Below are positions 1 through 11,600 of a stretch of 64,000 nt of DNA, in pieces. The position numbers and the translations under genes are program-made. The DNA is from Anaeramoeba flamelloides. Lineage: Eukaryota; Metamonada; Anaeramoebidae. Where the stretch lies: NCBI GenBank assembly GCA_027625915.1, contig JANTQA010000008.1:11161001-11225000 (forward strand). The letters run 5' to 3'. Every line of letters begins with the position of its first letter. Within the stretch, counting starts at the first letter, position 1. The notes below the pieces were generated by a model. The model was not told where the DNA came from. It saw only the letters and a program-made list of their open reading frames with translations, and did not search any database.

Positions 1-2360
1 TAATAAAAAAAAATTAATAATATAAAAATTTTAAAGATTTTTGTAAAAGATATTTTTAAATTTCAGTATAAATAAATCATGGAATAGAGGTTTTGATGAT
101 AACATGTATTGTCATAACATTAGCAATTAATGCACGATAATATTAAAAAAAGCTTGATTAACCCCACTTTATCCTGGAAAATCATAAAATCGTGATAAGA
201 AACTATTTTCCAATCAACGGGGACAGTTTTATTGAAGAAATAGAATACATTCTATGAGTTTAATTCATGATTCTTCTCAAACGAAAATTTCAATTTTTAG
301 ATCAAAATAATTTTTTCTCATTTTGTTAAATTTATTTTTTTTTTGTTTTTTGCTTTTTTTTATTTATTTTCTTTTTTATTTTTTGTTTTTTTTTTAAAAA
401 TTAACTTTGAAAAAAAAATGTTTGAAACTCCAAATTAATATTAAAAAAAGTTCGTCTTTGTATGTTCTTTTAAAATTTATACATTTACAAGTGAAAAATC
501 TTATTATCAACAATTTTAATTTCCGAAAAAAATTTATAGAATTTTGTAGGAGACGTTCCAATGAATGGGGACCAAAAAATTTTTTTGACATTAATTTTTT
601 TTTTTTGAATTTATGGTTTGTTCAGGCTGTTCTTTTATGGTTTCGACTCTAATACGATGTATATTATTTCTTGTATTTCTAAACAATCTAAGTTGTTTGA
701 TTTGTTAAAAAAAGTGATTTTTTCATTTTTGGCTGGGCATCCTTTAGTGAAATGGAGTTTAGTTGCAGTGAATGAATTGCAATACGTTTTATAGGGTTTG
801 AATCGATATTTCAAGAGAAAAATTAATTTTGGGACTTTCAAAATTGAAATCATTTTTTCACATTTTTTCCTTTTTTATTTTTTTACTTTTTTTCAAATTT
901 TTTTTTTGACAATAATTCATTTCAAATTGTTTATAATTTTTTTCTGACTAGATCTATATTCACTTGGTGAAAACATGTTAATTTTAATATTTATTGAAAC
1001 AGTGAGAATGATTCAAGTAAAAAATATATTGAATTTCTATTGGAATTTTCATTGGATCTCCAATTCAAATCAAAATGAACATTGTTGTTTTTCTAATAGT
1101 TACCAAAAGTCTTTTTGGTTAAACAATTTTGAAGAAAATCTATTGATTTATTATTTTTGCTTCCATATGGGTGTCAACTATTCTATGATGTGTATTAATC
1201 TACTTATTTTAAATTTGTTCTTTAAAGTAAAATTATAAAAAATAATTGATATTTGAGAATTCTTTGAATTCCTTTTGCAATACAAAAATATATTAAGACA
1301 GCTTGATTATTGTAATTTCTTGTGAAAAATTATAAAAAAAAAAAAAGAGAGATCAAATAAATTCATACTTCTGAAATTCAATGACTTGAAAAAGAAAGAT
1401 AAAATTCAAATTTTTTAGGATTTTTGTACAATTTTATTATTTTTACACAAAATAAAAATTTTTTTTAAAATAAACAAAATTATTTTATCAAATTTTTTAT
1501 TGTTTACCAAAGAAAAATTCTAAATCAAAATGAAGATCAAATAAAGACTAATCCTTCATAAAATATATAGAAACTATAGGTTGATGGATATCTTAAAAAA
1601 TAGGATTCACCTTTACAGATTAAAGAAAAACAAAAGAAGAATGAGGAACCTTCATATTTATTAGTGTTCAGATAAAAAAAAAAAAAAAAACATTTAACTT
1701 GAATGTGCTTTCTCTGAATTCCAAAGAGAATAATTAAGAAGAATAAAATGAAGAAAACAAACTCTCTCAACAATATTTTCAATTAGGAATAGTATGAATA
1801 GGTAATTGAGGGGGTTTGTGAAAAGTTTTACATCTAGTTTTAATATGAACAAAAAAAGAAAAAAAGATTTTTAATTATTATTTGTTAATTCTATTCTACA
1901 ATTAAATCGATTTAAAAGAGGTTTTTCAATTTGGCAATTTTTTTCGAATGGAAACTTTATTTTAATTCTGATAAAAGTATTTTTTTTATTTTTTTTTTCA
2001 TTATTTAGTGGCATATTATATATTATGAAATATTGTAATTTAAAATTGGGAAAAAAAAGTGAAATAGTGAAAAGTTCAATTAGTTTTTTTATTTCAAATC
2101 TTACTAAAAATGAAAAATAAGATCAATTAAAAAAAAAAATGCAAGATTAAACACAATAAAAGATTTTTTATTGAAAAATTTTGATTAAAATTAGTTATTT
2201 TAAGTATCAATATTTAACTTTTTAAAAATAAAAACAAAGAAAAAGAAAGGAAAAATGATATATCAGATAATATTAAATTTAATGATTTTGGTTCAGATCA
2301 TTAAAAAATTAATCGTCATTATCTTTTGATTTGATTTCTTTTTCGAGATCTGCTTTCTGT
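1..2360. other. Intergenic, no gene recognised
   Basis: AT-rich sequence with poly-A and poly-T runs. Short open frames occur on both strands (for example about 407-652 and 975-1238) but are low-complexity Phe/Lys/Asn/Ile strings with no family resemblance and no convincing splice partners. I see no RNA gene or clear repeat. Confidence 0.5.
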
Positions 2361-4307
2361 TTATTTTTCTTTTGATTCTTTTTGTTTTTCCTTTTCTTTG
2401 TTTTCCTTTTCTTCTTCTTTGTTTTTTTTTTCTTCCTTTACTTCCTTTTCTTCTTTTTCTTCTTTTTCTTCTTTTTCTTCGTGTGCTACTTTTGCTACTT
2501 TTTCTTCTTTTTCTTCTTTTTCTTCTTTGTTTTCTTTTTCTTCTTCTTGGTTTTTTATTTTGTCTTTTTCTTCTTTTAATACTTTTTCTTTCTTTTTGAA
2601 TACGTCCTGTTCTCCTTTTTCAAAATCTTTTTGTTCAATATCTTGTTCTTGTTTTTCATTTTTTTCAATATCATCTTTTATTGTTGGTTTTGCTATTTCT
2701 TCTTGATCATCTTGTTGCTGATCTAATTCTTGTTTTATTGTTGCTTTTGCTTCTTCTTCTTCCTTTTCCATTTTAATATCATTTTTTTCTTCTAAATTTT
2801 GATTCTTATTTTGCCTTTCATTTCTTACTTGTTCTTTCTCAGTTTTCAAAATGTCTTTTTTTTCTTTTTCTTTTTCTTTTTCTTTTTCTTTTTCTTTTTC
2901 TTTTTCTTTTTCTTTTTCTTTTTCTTCGTGTGCTACTTTTGCTACTTTTTCTTCTTTTTCTTCTTTTTCTTCTTTTTCTTCTTTGTTTTCTTTTTCTTCT
3001 TCTTTATTTTTATTTTTGTCTTTTTCTTCTTTTAATACTTTTTCTTTCTTTTTTAATACGTCCTGTTCTCCTTTTTCAAAATCTTTTTGTTCAGTATCTT
3101 GTTCTTGTTTTTCATTTTTTTCCCCTTCTTTATCTTCCTTTTTTAATGTGTCTTGTTCTTTATTTCCATCTTTTTCTTCTTGTATTACTTTTTCTTTCTT
3201 TTTGAATACGTCCTGTTCTCCTTTTTCAAAATCTTTTTGTTCAGTATCTTGTTCTTGTTTTTTATTTTTTTTATCATCATCTTTTTTTTTCTCTATTTTT
3301 TGAACTTCGTTTTGATTCTCAAATTCTTCTCTTTCTTTTTCTTTTTCTTCTTTTTCTTCGTGTGCTACTTTTGCTACTTTTTCTTCTTTTTCTTTTTCTT
3401 TTTCTTTTTCTTTTTCTTTTTCTTTTTCTTTTTCTTTTTCTTTTTCTTTTTCTTTTTCTTTTTCTTCTTTTTTATTTTGGTAATAATGTAAAAAGTTGTC
3501 TTGAAGATGACTTTGTATTAAATTAATTGATCGTGAAATGTTTTCAATTCCTTCTTTTTGTTCTTCTTGAATAAACAATTGTGATATTTGGTTCTCATTT
3601 TTTGATAATTTTTTTAAAACTTTTTTCATCATTGTTACTTCTTTTTTTAATTCATCATAATTGGTGTTTACTACCTGAATACTCTCAGCTGATTGATTTA
3701 ATTTTTTCTCAAAGACAGCAATTAGTTCTTCTAATTTTTCGTTTTCTAAGGGCTTTAATGCTAATTCATTTTTAATAAAAATAATTTTTTCTTGATAAGA
3801 TTCAATCTGCAAGATTAATATTTCTTCCATTTGACTTAACTTTTCCACACGGTTGTGTGTTTTTACAAGATTGTTGTTAACTATTCTTGATTGATTATCA
3901 AGTTGTTTTTTGTCTTTTTGTTGTTCTTTTAATTGGTTTCCAATCGTTCCAAGCTCAGTTTTCAATTGTAGTTTTTTATTCAGCAATTCATGAAGATCTA
4001 CTTTTATTTTGTTTGTATCAGTCTCACAATGATTAAATTTCTTTTTATATTGTTCAATTAATATTTGATCTTTTATTTGTTCTTCGCAATAGATTTCATT
4101 TGCTGTTTCTTGTGATTGGATTTGTAAACGAAGTAATTCAATTTTCTTGTTTAATTCTTCAATTTCTTCTTTTTCTTCATTTTTTTTTTCATTTTTGTTT
4201 TCGTTTTTTTTTTCTTTTTTTTCTTGTTCTTTGTTTCCTCGCTTGTTGTTTTTTGAGTTAGAATCTCGTGCTTTTTTTTTTTTTTTTTGTTTTTGTTTTG
4301 ATGACAT
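2361..4307 (-). CDS. Lys/Glu-rich coiled-coil protein with internal duplications
   Basis: Intronless frame of 648 aa starting at an ATG (4307-4305) and ending in TAA. Residues 1-45 are a basic Lys/Asn head. About 45-235 is a heptad-like Leu/Ile/Glu/Lys/Gln coiled coil. About 280-648 is almost pure Glu/Lys with (EK)n runs. Inside that tail a unit holding EQKDFEKGEQDV and another holding VAKVAHEEKE each occur three times (DNA near 2480/2600, 2926/3055 and 3205/3357), so the tail grew by internal duplication plus expansion of a hexamer repeat. No enzymatic domain, signal peptide or membrane segment is visible. The N-terminal coiled coil has varied, non-repetitive codons, which argues for a real protein. 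Function unknown; a cytoskeletal or scaffold role would be guesswork. The plus-strand frames across it are poly-Phe/Ser shadows. Confidence 0.7.
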   Translation of the reverse strand: MSSKQKQKKKKKARDSNSKNNKRGNKEQEKKEKKNENKNEKKNEEKEEIEELNKKIELLRLQIQSQETANEIYCEEQIKDQILIEQYKKKFNHCETDTNKIKVDLHELLNKKLQLKTELGTIGNQLKEQQKDKKQLDNQSRIVNNNLVKTHNRVEKLSQMEEILILQIESYQEKIIFIKNELALKPLENEKLEELIAVFEKKLNQSAESIQVVNTNYDELKKEVTMMKKVLKKLSKNENQISQLFIQEEQKEGIENISRSINLIQSHLQDNFLHYYQNKKEEKEKEKEKEKEKEKEKEKEKEKEKEKEEKVAKVAHEEKEEKEKEREEFENQNEVQKIEKKKDDDKKNKKQEQDTEQKDFEKGEQDVFKKKEKVIQEEKDGNKEQDTLKKEDKEGEKNEKQEQDTEQKDFEKGEQDVLKKKEKVLKEEKDKNKNKEEEKENKEEKEEKEEKEEKVAKVAHEEKEKEKEKEKEKEKEKEKEKEKKDILKTEKEQVRNERQNKNQNLEEKNDIKMEKEEEEAKATIKQELDQQQDDQEEIAKPTIKDDIEKNEKQEQDIEQKDFEKGEQDVFKKKEKVLKEEKDKIKNQEEEKENKEEKEEKEEKVAKVAHEEKEEKEEKEEKEVKEEKKNKEEEKENKEKEKQKESKEK

Positions 4308-4649
4308 TTATTTCACTTATTATAAAAAGGTTCTTTTATTGATAGTATTTTGAAATTAAAAAAATATGATAAAGAGACAAAAAATAAGAATAAATGAAAA
4401 ATCTCTTCTTTGAAAAATTTTGTTAACTATTAGACAAGTTCCAAAAAAAATATTTATAAAAGACTGTTAACTTGATAGTTAGGCAATTATACTTTCATAA
4501 GTGCTGTTTTTTACTCTTTCTTAAGATTTTTTTCAGGTACCAGTTTATACTACTTGAAGCCTAAAAATTAAAATATCTTGTTATGGTCTGAAATCATATT
4601 TGTAATTCATGGTTCAAATGTCTCTGAAAATTCAAATTGCAATACACAT
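4308..4649. other. Intergenic, nothing recognised
   Basis: AT-rich spacer between the coiled-coil gene start and a foldback element. It presumably holds the promoter of the minus-strand gene, but no motif stands out. Confidence 0.4.
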
Positions 4650-5212
4650 TTTAAGGTTTACAATCCCTGAAATTGGAAAAAAAGATTTTCTTATGTTGGG
4701 TGTGGGTGACTTGTAAATTTGGTTCTTATCTGGCCTATCTTGTGCTTGGTATGGGTTTTAATAGTGTTTCAAAATGGCAATTTTTGACAATTTTTTTTTT
4801 ATTTCCAAAATCCGAATTTATGAGTGTAAGACTAATAGATACCTAAGTGTTTAATAATCAATTTAGATTTTAGTGTTGAGGAAGAGAAATATTAATTCGA
4901 TTTTTAGTCAATTAACTAAATGAAAAAAATTGTTATTTTAAAAGCTCCAAGTAAAACCAAAATAAATTAAAAATTTCAATCGAAAACCCACGAATTGTAT
5001 TTTTTAATAACTAACCTTGCAATATATTAGTCTTACACTCTTTAATTCGGATTCTGGAAATAAAAAAAAAAAATTGCCAAAAATTGCCATTTTGAAACAC
5101 TATTAAAACCCATATCAAGGACAGGATCAATCAGCTAAGAACCAAATTAACAAGTTGCCACGCCCAACATAAGAAAATCTTTTTTTTCAAATTTCAGGGA
5201 TTGTTAACCTTA
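4650..5212. repeat. Foldback / long-TIR MITE-like element
   Basis: Two arms of about 190 bp are reverse complements of each other with scattered mismatches: left arm about 4650-4845, right arm about 5012-5212. Shared landmarks are CAATCCCTGAAATT, GATTTTCTTATGTTGGG, GGGTTTTAATAGTG and GAGTGTAAGACTAATA, each read on opposite strands in the two arms. The loop of about 165 bp carries no open frame. The structure fits a non-autonomous DNA transposon or foldback element. Target-site duplications are not obvious. Confidence 0.75.
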
Positions 5213-5940
5213 ATAGTTGATCTAATAAATTAAAAAAGATCATTAAATAGATAAAAAACTCAAGTAATTTGAGTTTAAAAATTTGTATTTCATGACCAAT
5301 TGAAAGGTTTAATCTTATATATTCAAAACTTTAAACTTGAAATATATATTTCTAATATTTATAGATTTGTGTAAACAGTTTGCCTCAAATAAAGGTTTTT
5401 TTTTAAAAATTAATGTTTCTAGAGATTATTTTTTTTATATTATTTCTGAAAAATTGGAAATTTATGGAAAAGGAAACTAAATTTTATAACAAAGAAACAA
5501 AAATAACCATACTTTGGTTTTTTATTGTGATGGTTATTGAGTAAATATTGATATTCAAAAATTGAAAAAATTATTAATTTTTAAAGTTCTATTGAAAGAT
5601 TCTAAATATGAATTATTAAATACTAAAGAAAGATTATTTTGAGTTTCTATTTTTATATTTGGAAAAGGAATTAAAGTAAATATTTCAAAAATGAAAATTT
5701 TTTTAATTGTTGTATTTTGTAAAACATCGAATAATTTCTTGTTCAATAATAATGGATATAATTTTTTTTTTCTGTTTCAATGAAACAATATCCTATGAGT
5801 TATAATCTTGAAATGTTATAGATGGTATCAAAAATTTAGAATGAATAAAGATTTATGACAATAAAGATATAATATTATATAAATTGAATCAATGAAATTA
5901 TACCAAAAACAATTTAAATTGTTTTTTTTTATTATTTAAA

Positions 5941-5952
5941 GGGGGGGGGGGG
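5941..5952. repeat. Poly-G run (12)
   Basis: Twelve consecutive G in an otherwise extremely AT-rich region, 25 bp before a palindromic repeat. A second run of 14 G lies at 25900-25913. Confidence 0.9.
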
Positions 5953-5977
5953 TTAATTCCTCTTATTTCTTGTTAGA

Positions 5978-6044
5978 TTTTCCAGAATATATTAGAATTG
6001 AGTTGAATCAAAGATTTAACTCCATTCTTTTGAATTCTGGAAAA
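5978..6044. repeat. 67-bp palindromic repeat (P1 module)
   Basis: Near-perfect inverted repeat beginning TTTTCCAGAAT and ending ATTCTGGAAAA, with an AATTGAGT...ACTCCATT inner stem and a centre around ATCAAAGAT. Same module as at 20878, 22328, 24708, 45461, 45568, 45698 and 49158. Confidence 0.8.
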
Positions 6045-6049
6045 CCTTA

Positions 6050-6300
6050 ACACTTCCCAAATTCCTCAACTCTTATTTGTAAATTTTGTTAAAGACTCAA
6101 AAATAAATTTATTACTTACTAAGACTAATAAATTTGATTTATCTCTTTTTCTAATAATATCAAAAAAAGTTATATTATTGATTAAAAAATAGAAATATTA
6201 AATTTATTTCATTCAGATATTCAGATTTTACGAATATTTTCATAGGCTGGGTAATTCCATAGAAAATCATCTGAATCTTTATTGATATCTAAAAAAAAAA
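6050..6300 (-). mobile_element. LINE 3'-end remnant
   Basis: The reverse complement resembles the C-terminal zinc-finger region of the cleaner LINE copy at 12699-13145. It has matching GATATCAATAAAG...GATGATTTTCTATGG and a recognisable D-DFLW--P-Y-N-RKI reading where the better copy reads DIDHFIWDCPFYGKNRKI. Several stops and lost Cys residues show it is old. It starts directly beside the palindrome at 5978-6044. Confidence 0.6.
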
Positions 6301-9173
6301 ACAATATTATAAGAATTGTAATCTAAATTATTTTAGAAGATAATTTAAAATGGTTATACTTACCGTTATTAATACTTTTGTAAATACTTTTTTGAGTGTA
6401 CTATAAAGTACTGAATAAAGTTTTTACTTTCTACTTAAAATTGTAAATGAATTGTATAAAAGAAGATAAGTTCAAAATTGAGTTTTTAAAACTATACTTA
6501 CTAAAAAAAAAAAAGAAAGAAAGAATTAAATTGTGTTATATTTTTTCAATAATTTTCTAGTAGTAAGAAATAATTGTTAAATTTCAACAATATTGCATAA
6601 ATTTATATCTTGTAAAAATCAATATTATTTTTTTTGAGGGATTCTTGTTTAATTGAATTTCATATTTAAAATATTTTCTCTCAATACAAGTAATTTGATT
6701 TATATCAATAACAATATATAAATAATAAATCCACATTATTTCCAATACCAAATAAAAAGTACAAAAATTGCAAATAATAATTGCTAGTGTACTGTCTTTA
6801 GGTGTTTTTTATTATTATCATTTTAAAAGAACAGATTATCCTTAATTTTGACTCAATTTTTTAGATTTTTTTCATTCTGCTAATAATAAATAAATAAACT
6901 TTTTCCAAAAGAGTTGGGCACATATGCCTGAATTTAGATATATTTTTTGATCATTGTAAATATTTTTTATTTAATTGCTATTCTAATTATTGTTTCTCTA
7001 TTACCCAAATTTTACCAATCAAAAGAGACTTCTTAAAAAAACCCTAGCACGAAAAATATATCCTTAATTTAAATTTTTAAGAGTAAATTTTTTTTTGAGA
7101 AGATTTTTTATAAGAATAACTTTTTTATAAAGTTTTTTGTCCTTAATGCTAAAAAACAAAAGATTCTCATTAAAATGATTATTTTTTGAAATCAATATAA
7201 AAATATTTATTAGATAGTTTATTTAAAACAAAAACTTAAAATTTAATAAATATTTTTTTTATTATTTTTTTATTCAGAGAAAGGAGTAATTAAAGAAAAA
7301 ATATCAAATAAAAAAAAGAGAAGAAGAATAATAATTAAAATCTGTATATAAAAAATAAATTTATTATTTTCATGACCAAATAGAAACGATCCACATCATG
7401 AATACACAAAGAGTAAAAACTATATAGCAAGATTATCTATTATAGATAAAAATTCCACTATCCGTGATTAATAATTGGTATTCCACGAAAAATCAGAAAT
7501 AAATAATTTATTTTCAAATGTGATCGATCTTTTGATCTCTAATAATCTTCAAACAACATAATCTCATTAATTTAAATATTCCACCAAACTTATAAAAAAT
7601 TTTTTGTTCATTGACCTTTTCAAAAATTCATCTTAACTTCTTCAGATATTTTAAGCTTAAATGGAATCGTTAACGATAAAAATAGGACAAAATCTTATAA
7701 TATGTACTATTTCTGATATTCTCTGCTCATAAATTTTGTGCATACTCCAAATATCACAAAAATTCTGATCGGATAAAAAACCATAGAAAAGAAATAATTT
7801 TCTAGGAGTTCCCAAATGATTTTTTACATTTTTGTCTGAAAAAGAAAAACCTTTAAATTCTTTATATTTCTCACAATGATAATTATTTTTTACTTTTTTT
7901 TTTAACATTATCCTCATTATTGAACAATAACAAGTCTTTATTACCCTAAATATTAATATAAAGATTTCATTTCTTTTTTTAATGTAATTCTTTTGGTTAA
8001 TAAAAAATACATTTATTGAAAATATTGAAAAATAATTGTATTGATTTAAGAAGGATAGTTATAATTCTTAAACTTAAATGTCATATAAAAATATTTCAAA
8101 GAAATTTTGTTTTTGTAAAAAGATGAAATTGGGATTTTTCAAAATAAAATTTTCTTGAAGATATTTGGATTAAAGTAATTTAATCCTTAAAATTCAAAAT
8201 CAATTTTGGTCTAAAACATGGGTTAAATTGTTATAATGGTTTCTTTTGAATAGAACCAAAAAATTTGTTAAAAAAAATTTTTCAAAATATAGAAATACTT
8301 TGCAATTTTTTTTCATTTTTTGACAATCAGAAAATAACTTTTTAAAAACTTTAATAAAAATTTTATTTTGCTTAATAGACCTCAATTTAATTTAGAAACT
8401 TTTGTTAAATTTTTATCAAATATTCATTTATTAAATCATCTATACTACAATTAGTTTTATTGGCTGATATTTGTATTGAAATAAAAATAATTAAAAAAGA
8501 GAAACCAAATACAAAATTCTCTTTCTTTCAAAACCAATACTTTCCAACATATGAGAAAAAATTGTTTGGGCATTTTCAAGAATTAACTTAATTGTTAATA
8601 AAAAGAATAACTTACTTTTTTTGGTTTTATTTTGGAGAGATGTGAATTTTGGATATCAAAAAATCGACCCAAACAAATAAATTGTTTAGGTGAGGTTAAA
8701 TAATCAATTTCAAAAGCCAAAACATCATTAAAAAAATTTTTTAAGATCTTCACAAGATTTAATACTATTTTTAAAAAAATACCTTTCCCTTAAATATTTT
8801 CTTGAGAAACTAACATTTTGAAAAGTCTCCAAAGTCAGGTGAAAATATTATGCTTCTCTTAAATTGAAGCTTCAACTTGAAAAAAAGCTTTTTGCAGGAT
8901 AATTGTTCGACATTCTTTTTCATTTTTTTTAATTTTTTATCTTTTTTTTATTTTCTTTTCACGCTTGTAGAATAAAAAACAACCAATAAATGACTGGAAG
9001 TAAAATCTTTTAAATCTCTCTTTTTCACAAACAAACTTTCAAAAAGAATTCATCCTTTTTTTTTTTTTTTTTTTTTTTGTTTTTTCTCGTTTTTCTTTCA
9101 TTGTTGCTCCTATGAACGTAAAAAACGTTTCGATCTTTCACACTAAAAATAACTTTTTTTTAAAAATTTCTAA
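6301..9173. other. Intergenic, no gene recognised
   Basis: About 2.9 kb of AT-rich sequence. One minus-strand frame at 7657-7917 (86 aa) is less repetitive than its surroundings (it contains HLGTPRKLFLFYGFLSDQ) but matches nothing I know and has no evident splice partners. The region just before 9174 ends in poly-T and should contain the BTB gene promoter and possibly its first exon. Confidence 0.4.
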
Positions 9174-9413
9174 ATAATCAAAACAATAGTAAACCCAGAT
9201 CAACTACACCTTGAAATTCCGAATGTTAATGAAAATTTAATTCATAATAATAATAACAATGACAATGAAAATGAAAATGAAAACCAAAATGAAAACCAAA
9301 ATGAAAACCAACAACAAGAAGAAGAAATTGAAATAACAAAAGAAAAAAAAAAAGAAAACGAAAAGAATGAAGAAAAAGAAAAAGAAAAAGAAGAACAAGA
9401 GGAAGAAGAAGTG

Positions 9414-10916
9414 ATGGAAATCGAAATCACACCCGTGGATCGGTTATTAGGCAGTTGGGTGAACAACCGAGACATGTCTGACATCAAATTTCTTGTGGGC
9501 AAAGATCAAACACCATTGTATGGCCACCAATTAATTTTGTCGATGAGTTCTCCTGTTTGGAGGGGAATGTTTTATACGAGAGAATTCCGCGAAACGTCAA
9601 CAAGGGAGATGAAGGTAATCAAAATACCAGACATTGAAGGAGCCTTATTTGAAGAGTTTTTAAGGTTTCTTTATTCAAGAAAGATCATTGTCAAAGAGGG
9701 CAATTTGTTCCCGTTGTATTGGATTGGTGATCGTTACTGTGTCTTTGAACTCCAAGAGCATTGCACAGAGCAATTTCAAAAATGTCTGACTTTAAAAAAC
9801 TGTATTACCAATTATTCCAAGACCATTGAGTGGGATATCCCCAGTTGGCGCAAAATAGCCTTGCAGTTCTTGAGCGAAAACTCAAAGACAATGTTCACTG
9901 ACAACACGTGCTTCCGAGGATTCCCCGCGGAAACTGTCCGTGAAATGTTATCCATGCAATCCTTACAGTCGTCGGAGATCTTATTGTTCCGCTCCTTATT
10001 GAATTGGGGCAAGGAATTGCAAAAGAAATCGCAATTTACCTTAACGCTCAAGGAGATTCTGAACCCGTTTTTGCCATTAATCCAATTAAACTTATTAAAC
10101 TTTAGGCAATTAGAAGAAGTGTATGAAACGAAATTATATGGCATTGATGATTTGCTTCAGAACACCTTTTTAACGGCGAAGCGTAATAACATTAAGATCA
10201 GAATGCTCTCGCGAGCTGGCCCCAAATTAAAGGACTTGAAAGTCTTGCTCTTGGGCTACCACCGCCGTGGGGAAGATCGCGTAAACGCATTTTGCGAAAC
10301 GATCAAAAGCGGAGGAATTGAAACTGTTGACATTATCGACCCTTCCCAGACGACACCAGACTTTGAACAAATGAAGAATTATGATGCAATTGTTCTAAGA
10401 TCAGCAAATTCTGCTTCCTTGCAGCAGCCAGATGAATTAGGAAACAGCTTGGCGCAATTCGTTGATTCTGGGAAGGGGCTTGTAATAATTGCAGTCAACA
10501 CAATGATCAATACCGATAATCCAAGAATTAGAGGCAGGATCCTGGATGATAACTACATACCGCTAGCGCAGGGTAACCGCGTTGAGCATAATGATCGATC
10601 GCTTGGAATAATCCATGTCCCAGATCACCCAATTATGCAAGGAGTAAACACCTTTGAAACAAAAACCTATACACATGTAATCGATTCAAATGACATCAAC
10701 GGTGGGACACTGATCGCCTCCTGGACGAACGGCGCACCACTAATAACAGAAAAACAAAAAGACCAAAATTCCGGGGTTGTTGTCGTTATAAACACTCACC
10801 CTACTTCAACAAGAACCACAAACGATTGTGGTAAGGCATGGAAACAAGAAACAGATGGCATGAAATTATTTTCCAATTCTGTTGCTTATGTGGGACTGAA
10901 ATCTTTCAAAAAATAA
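9414..10916 (+). CDS. BTB-BACK protein with C-terminal ThuA/class-I-GATase-like domain
   Basis: Frame of 500 aa from the first in-frame ATG. Residues about 20-117 are a BTB/POZ domain (MSDIKFLVG, then YGHQLILSMSSPVWRGMF, as in BTB domains with a conserved D-F and H---L---S-VF). About 118-230 resemble a BACK helical domain. About 268-500 resemble a class I amidotransferase/ThuA-like fold: VLLLGYHRRG strand, YDAIVLRSA, a GKGLVIIAVN strand in place of a catalytic Cys elbow, and DHPIMQGVNTF (the HPI--G motif of ThuA-like proteins). BTB-BACK proteins commonly act as Cullin-3 adaptors; that is family knowledge, not shown here. The start is uncertain: the frame stays open back to 9174, encoding Asn/Glu/Lys low complexity without an ATG, so an upstream exon may exist. 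The codons are clearly more GC-rich than those of neighbouring genes. Stop is TAA. Confidence 0.85.
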   Translation: MEIEITPVDRLLGSWVNNRDMSDIKFLVGKDQTPLYGHQLILSMSSPVWRGMFYTREFRETSTREMKVIKIPDIEGALFEEFLRFLYSRKIIVKEGNLFPLYWIGDRYCVFELQEHCTEQFQKCLTLKNCITNYSKTIEWDIPSWRKIALQFLSENSKTMFTDNTCFRGFPAETVREMLSMQSLQSSEILLFRSLLNWGKELQKKSQFTLTLKEILNPFLPLIQLNLLNFRQLEEVYETKLYGIDDLLQNTFLTAKRNNIKIRMLSRAGPKLKDLKVLLLGYHRRGEDRVNAFCETIKSGGIETVDIIDPSQTTPDFEQMKNYDAIVLRSANSASLQQPDELGNSLAQFVDSGKGLVIIAVNTMINTDNPRIRGRILDDNYIPLAQGNRVEHNDRSLGIIHVPDHPIMQGVNTFETKTYTHVIDSNDINGGTLIASWTNGAPLITEKQKDQNSGVVVVINTHPTSTRTTNDCGKAWKQETDGMKLFSNSVAYVGLKSFKK

Positions 10917-11089
10917 TAATTTGTTTTTGTTTTCATTTACTTCGGCTTGTTGATTTTTATTTTTCTTTTTTGGTTGAACAAACCAAAATTCAAAATTTTT
11001 GGCAAGACTAAATTAGTTAAAAGAATCATAATAATACAATTTCATTCAATTTAGAAATAATTATTTTTTTTGAAATATTTGGAAAATCA
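10917..11089. other. BTB gene 3' flank
   Basis: Short T-rich downstream flank; nothing further seen. Confidence 0.3.
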
Positions 11090-11600
11090 TTTTTTCATTT
11101 TTTTTTAGTATTTTGTTTGCATTTCATTTTTTGAATCACATTATAATTTTTAATTAGAGAAAAAAAATTTTTTTCAACGAGTGATAGAAAGTTAAAGTTG
11201 GGTTCTTTCAAATAGAAAAACTCAAATAAAATTAGTTTAAGGTTCCTAGAATTTGATTGATCAATAATTTTTATTAGTTAATTTCGACAAATTTGCAAAG
11301 ACATTGTTTTTTTATTGTCTCTTCTCAATTTTACTGAACATCAATTTTTTTTTTTTGATTTGATAATTATTTATTTTTTTTATTTTATGAGTATTGTAAA
11401 GTTTAAACAATTGTTAACCTTTCAATTAATGAATGGTTTTAATTTAGTATTTATACTAGAATTTAATAAATAGATTTTTTTTTTTACAAAAATGATTTTT
11501 GGTGTGAAAAAGTTTGAATTGAAATTTATTTTGTCTCATTGTATTATGAAGAACATCAATTTGAACTTATTTTTTGAGGTATTTTTTCTTACTTATTAGA
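11090..11600 (-). repeat. Dispersed repeat R1, copy C (inverted)
   Basis: Read on the minus strand it matches copies A (23812-24480) and B (40232-40890). Shared landmarks are TTATTGATCAATCAAA, TATTTGAGTT-TTCTATTTGAAA-AACCCAACTTTAAC, and GTTAACAATTGTTT followed by an A-rich run. No open frame. Family unknown. Confidence 0.65.

Noticed and set aside
2372-3491. Plus-strand Phe/Ser/Leu-rich frames across the coiled-coil gene
   Set aside because: They are translations of the complementary strand of (GAA/AAA)n codons and have no independent evidence.
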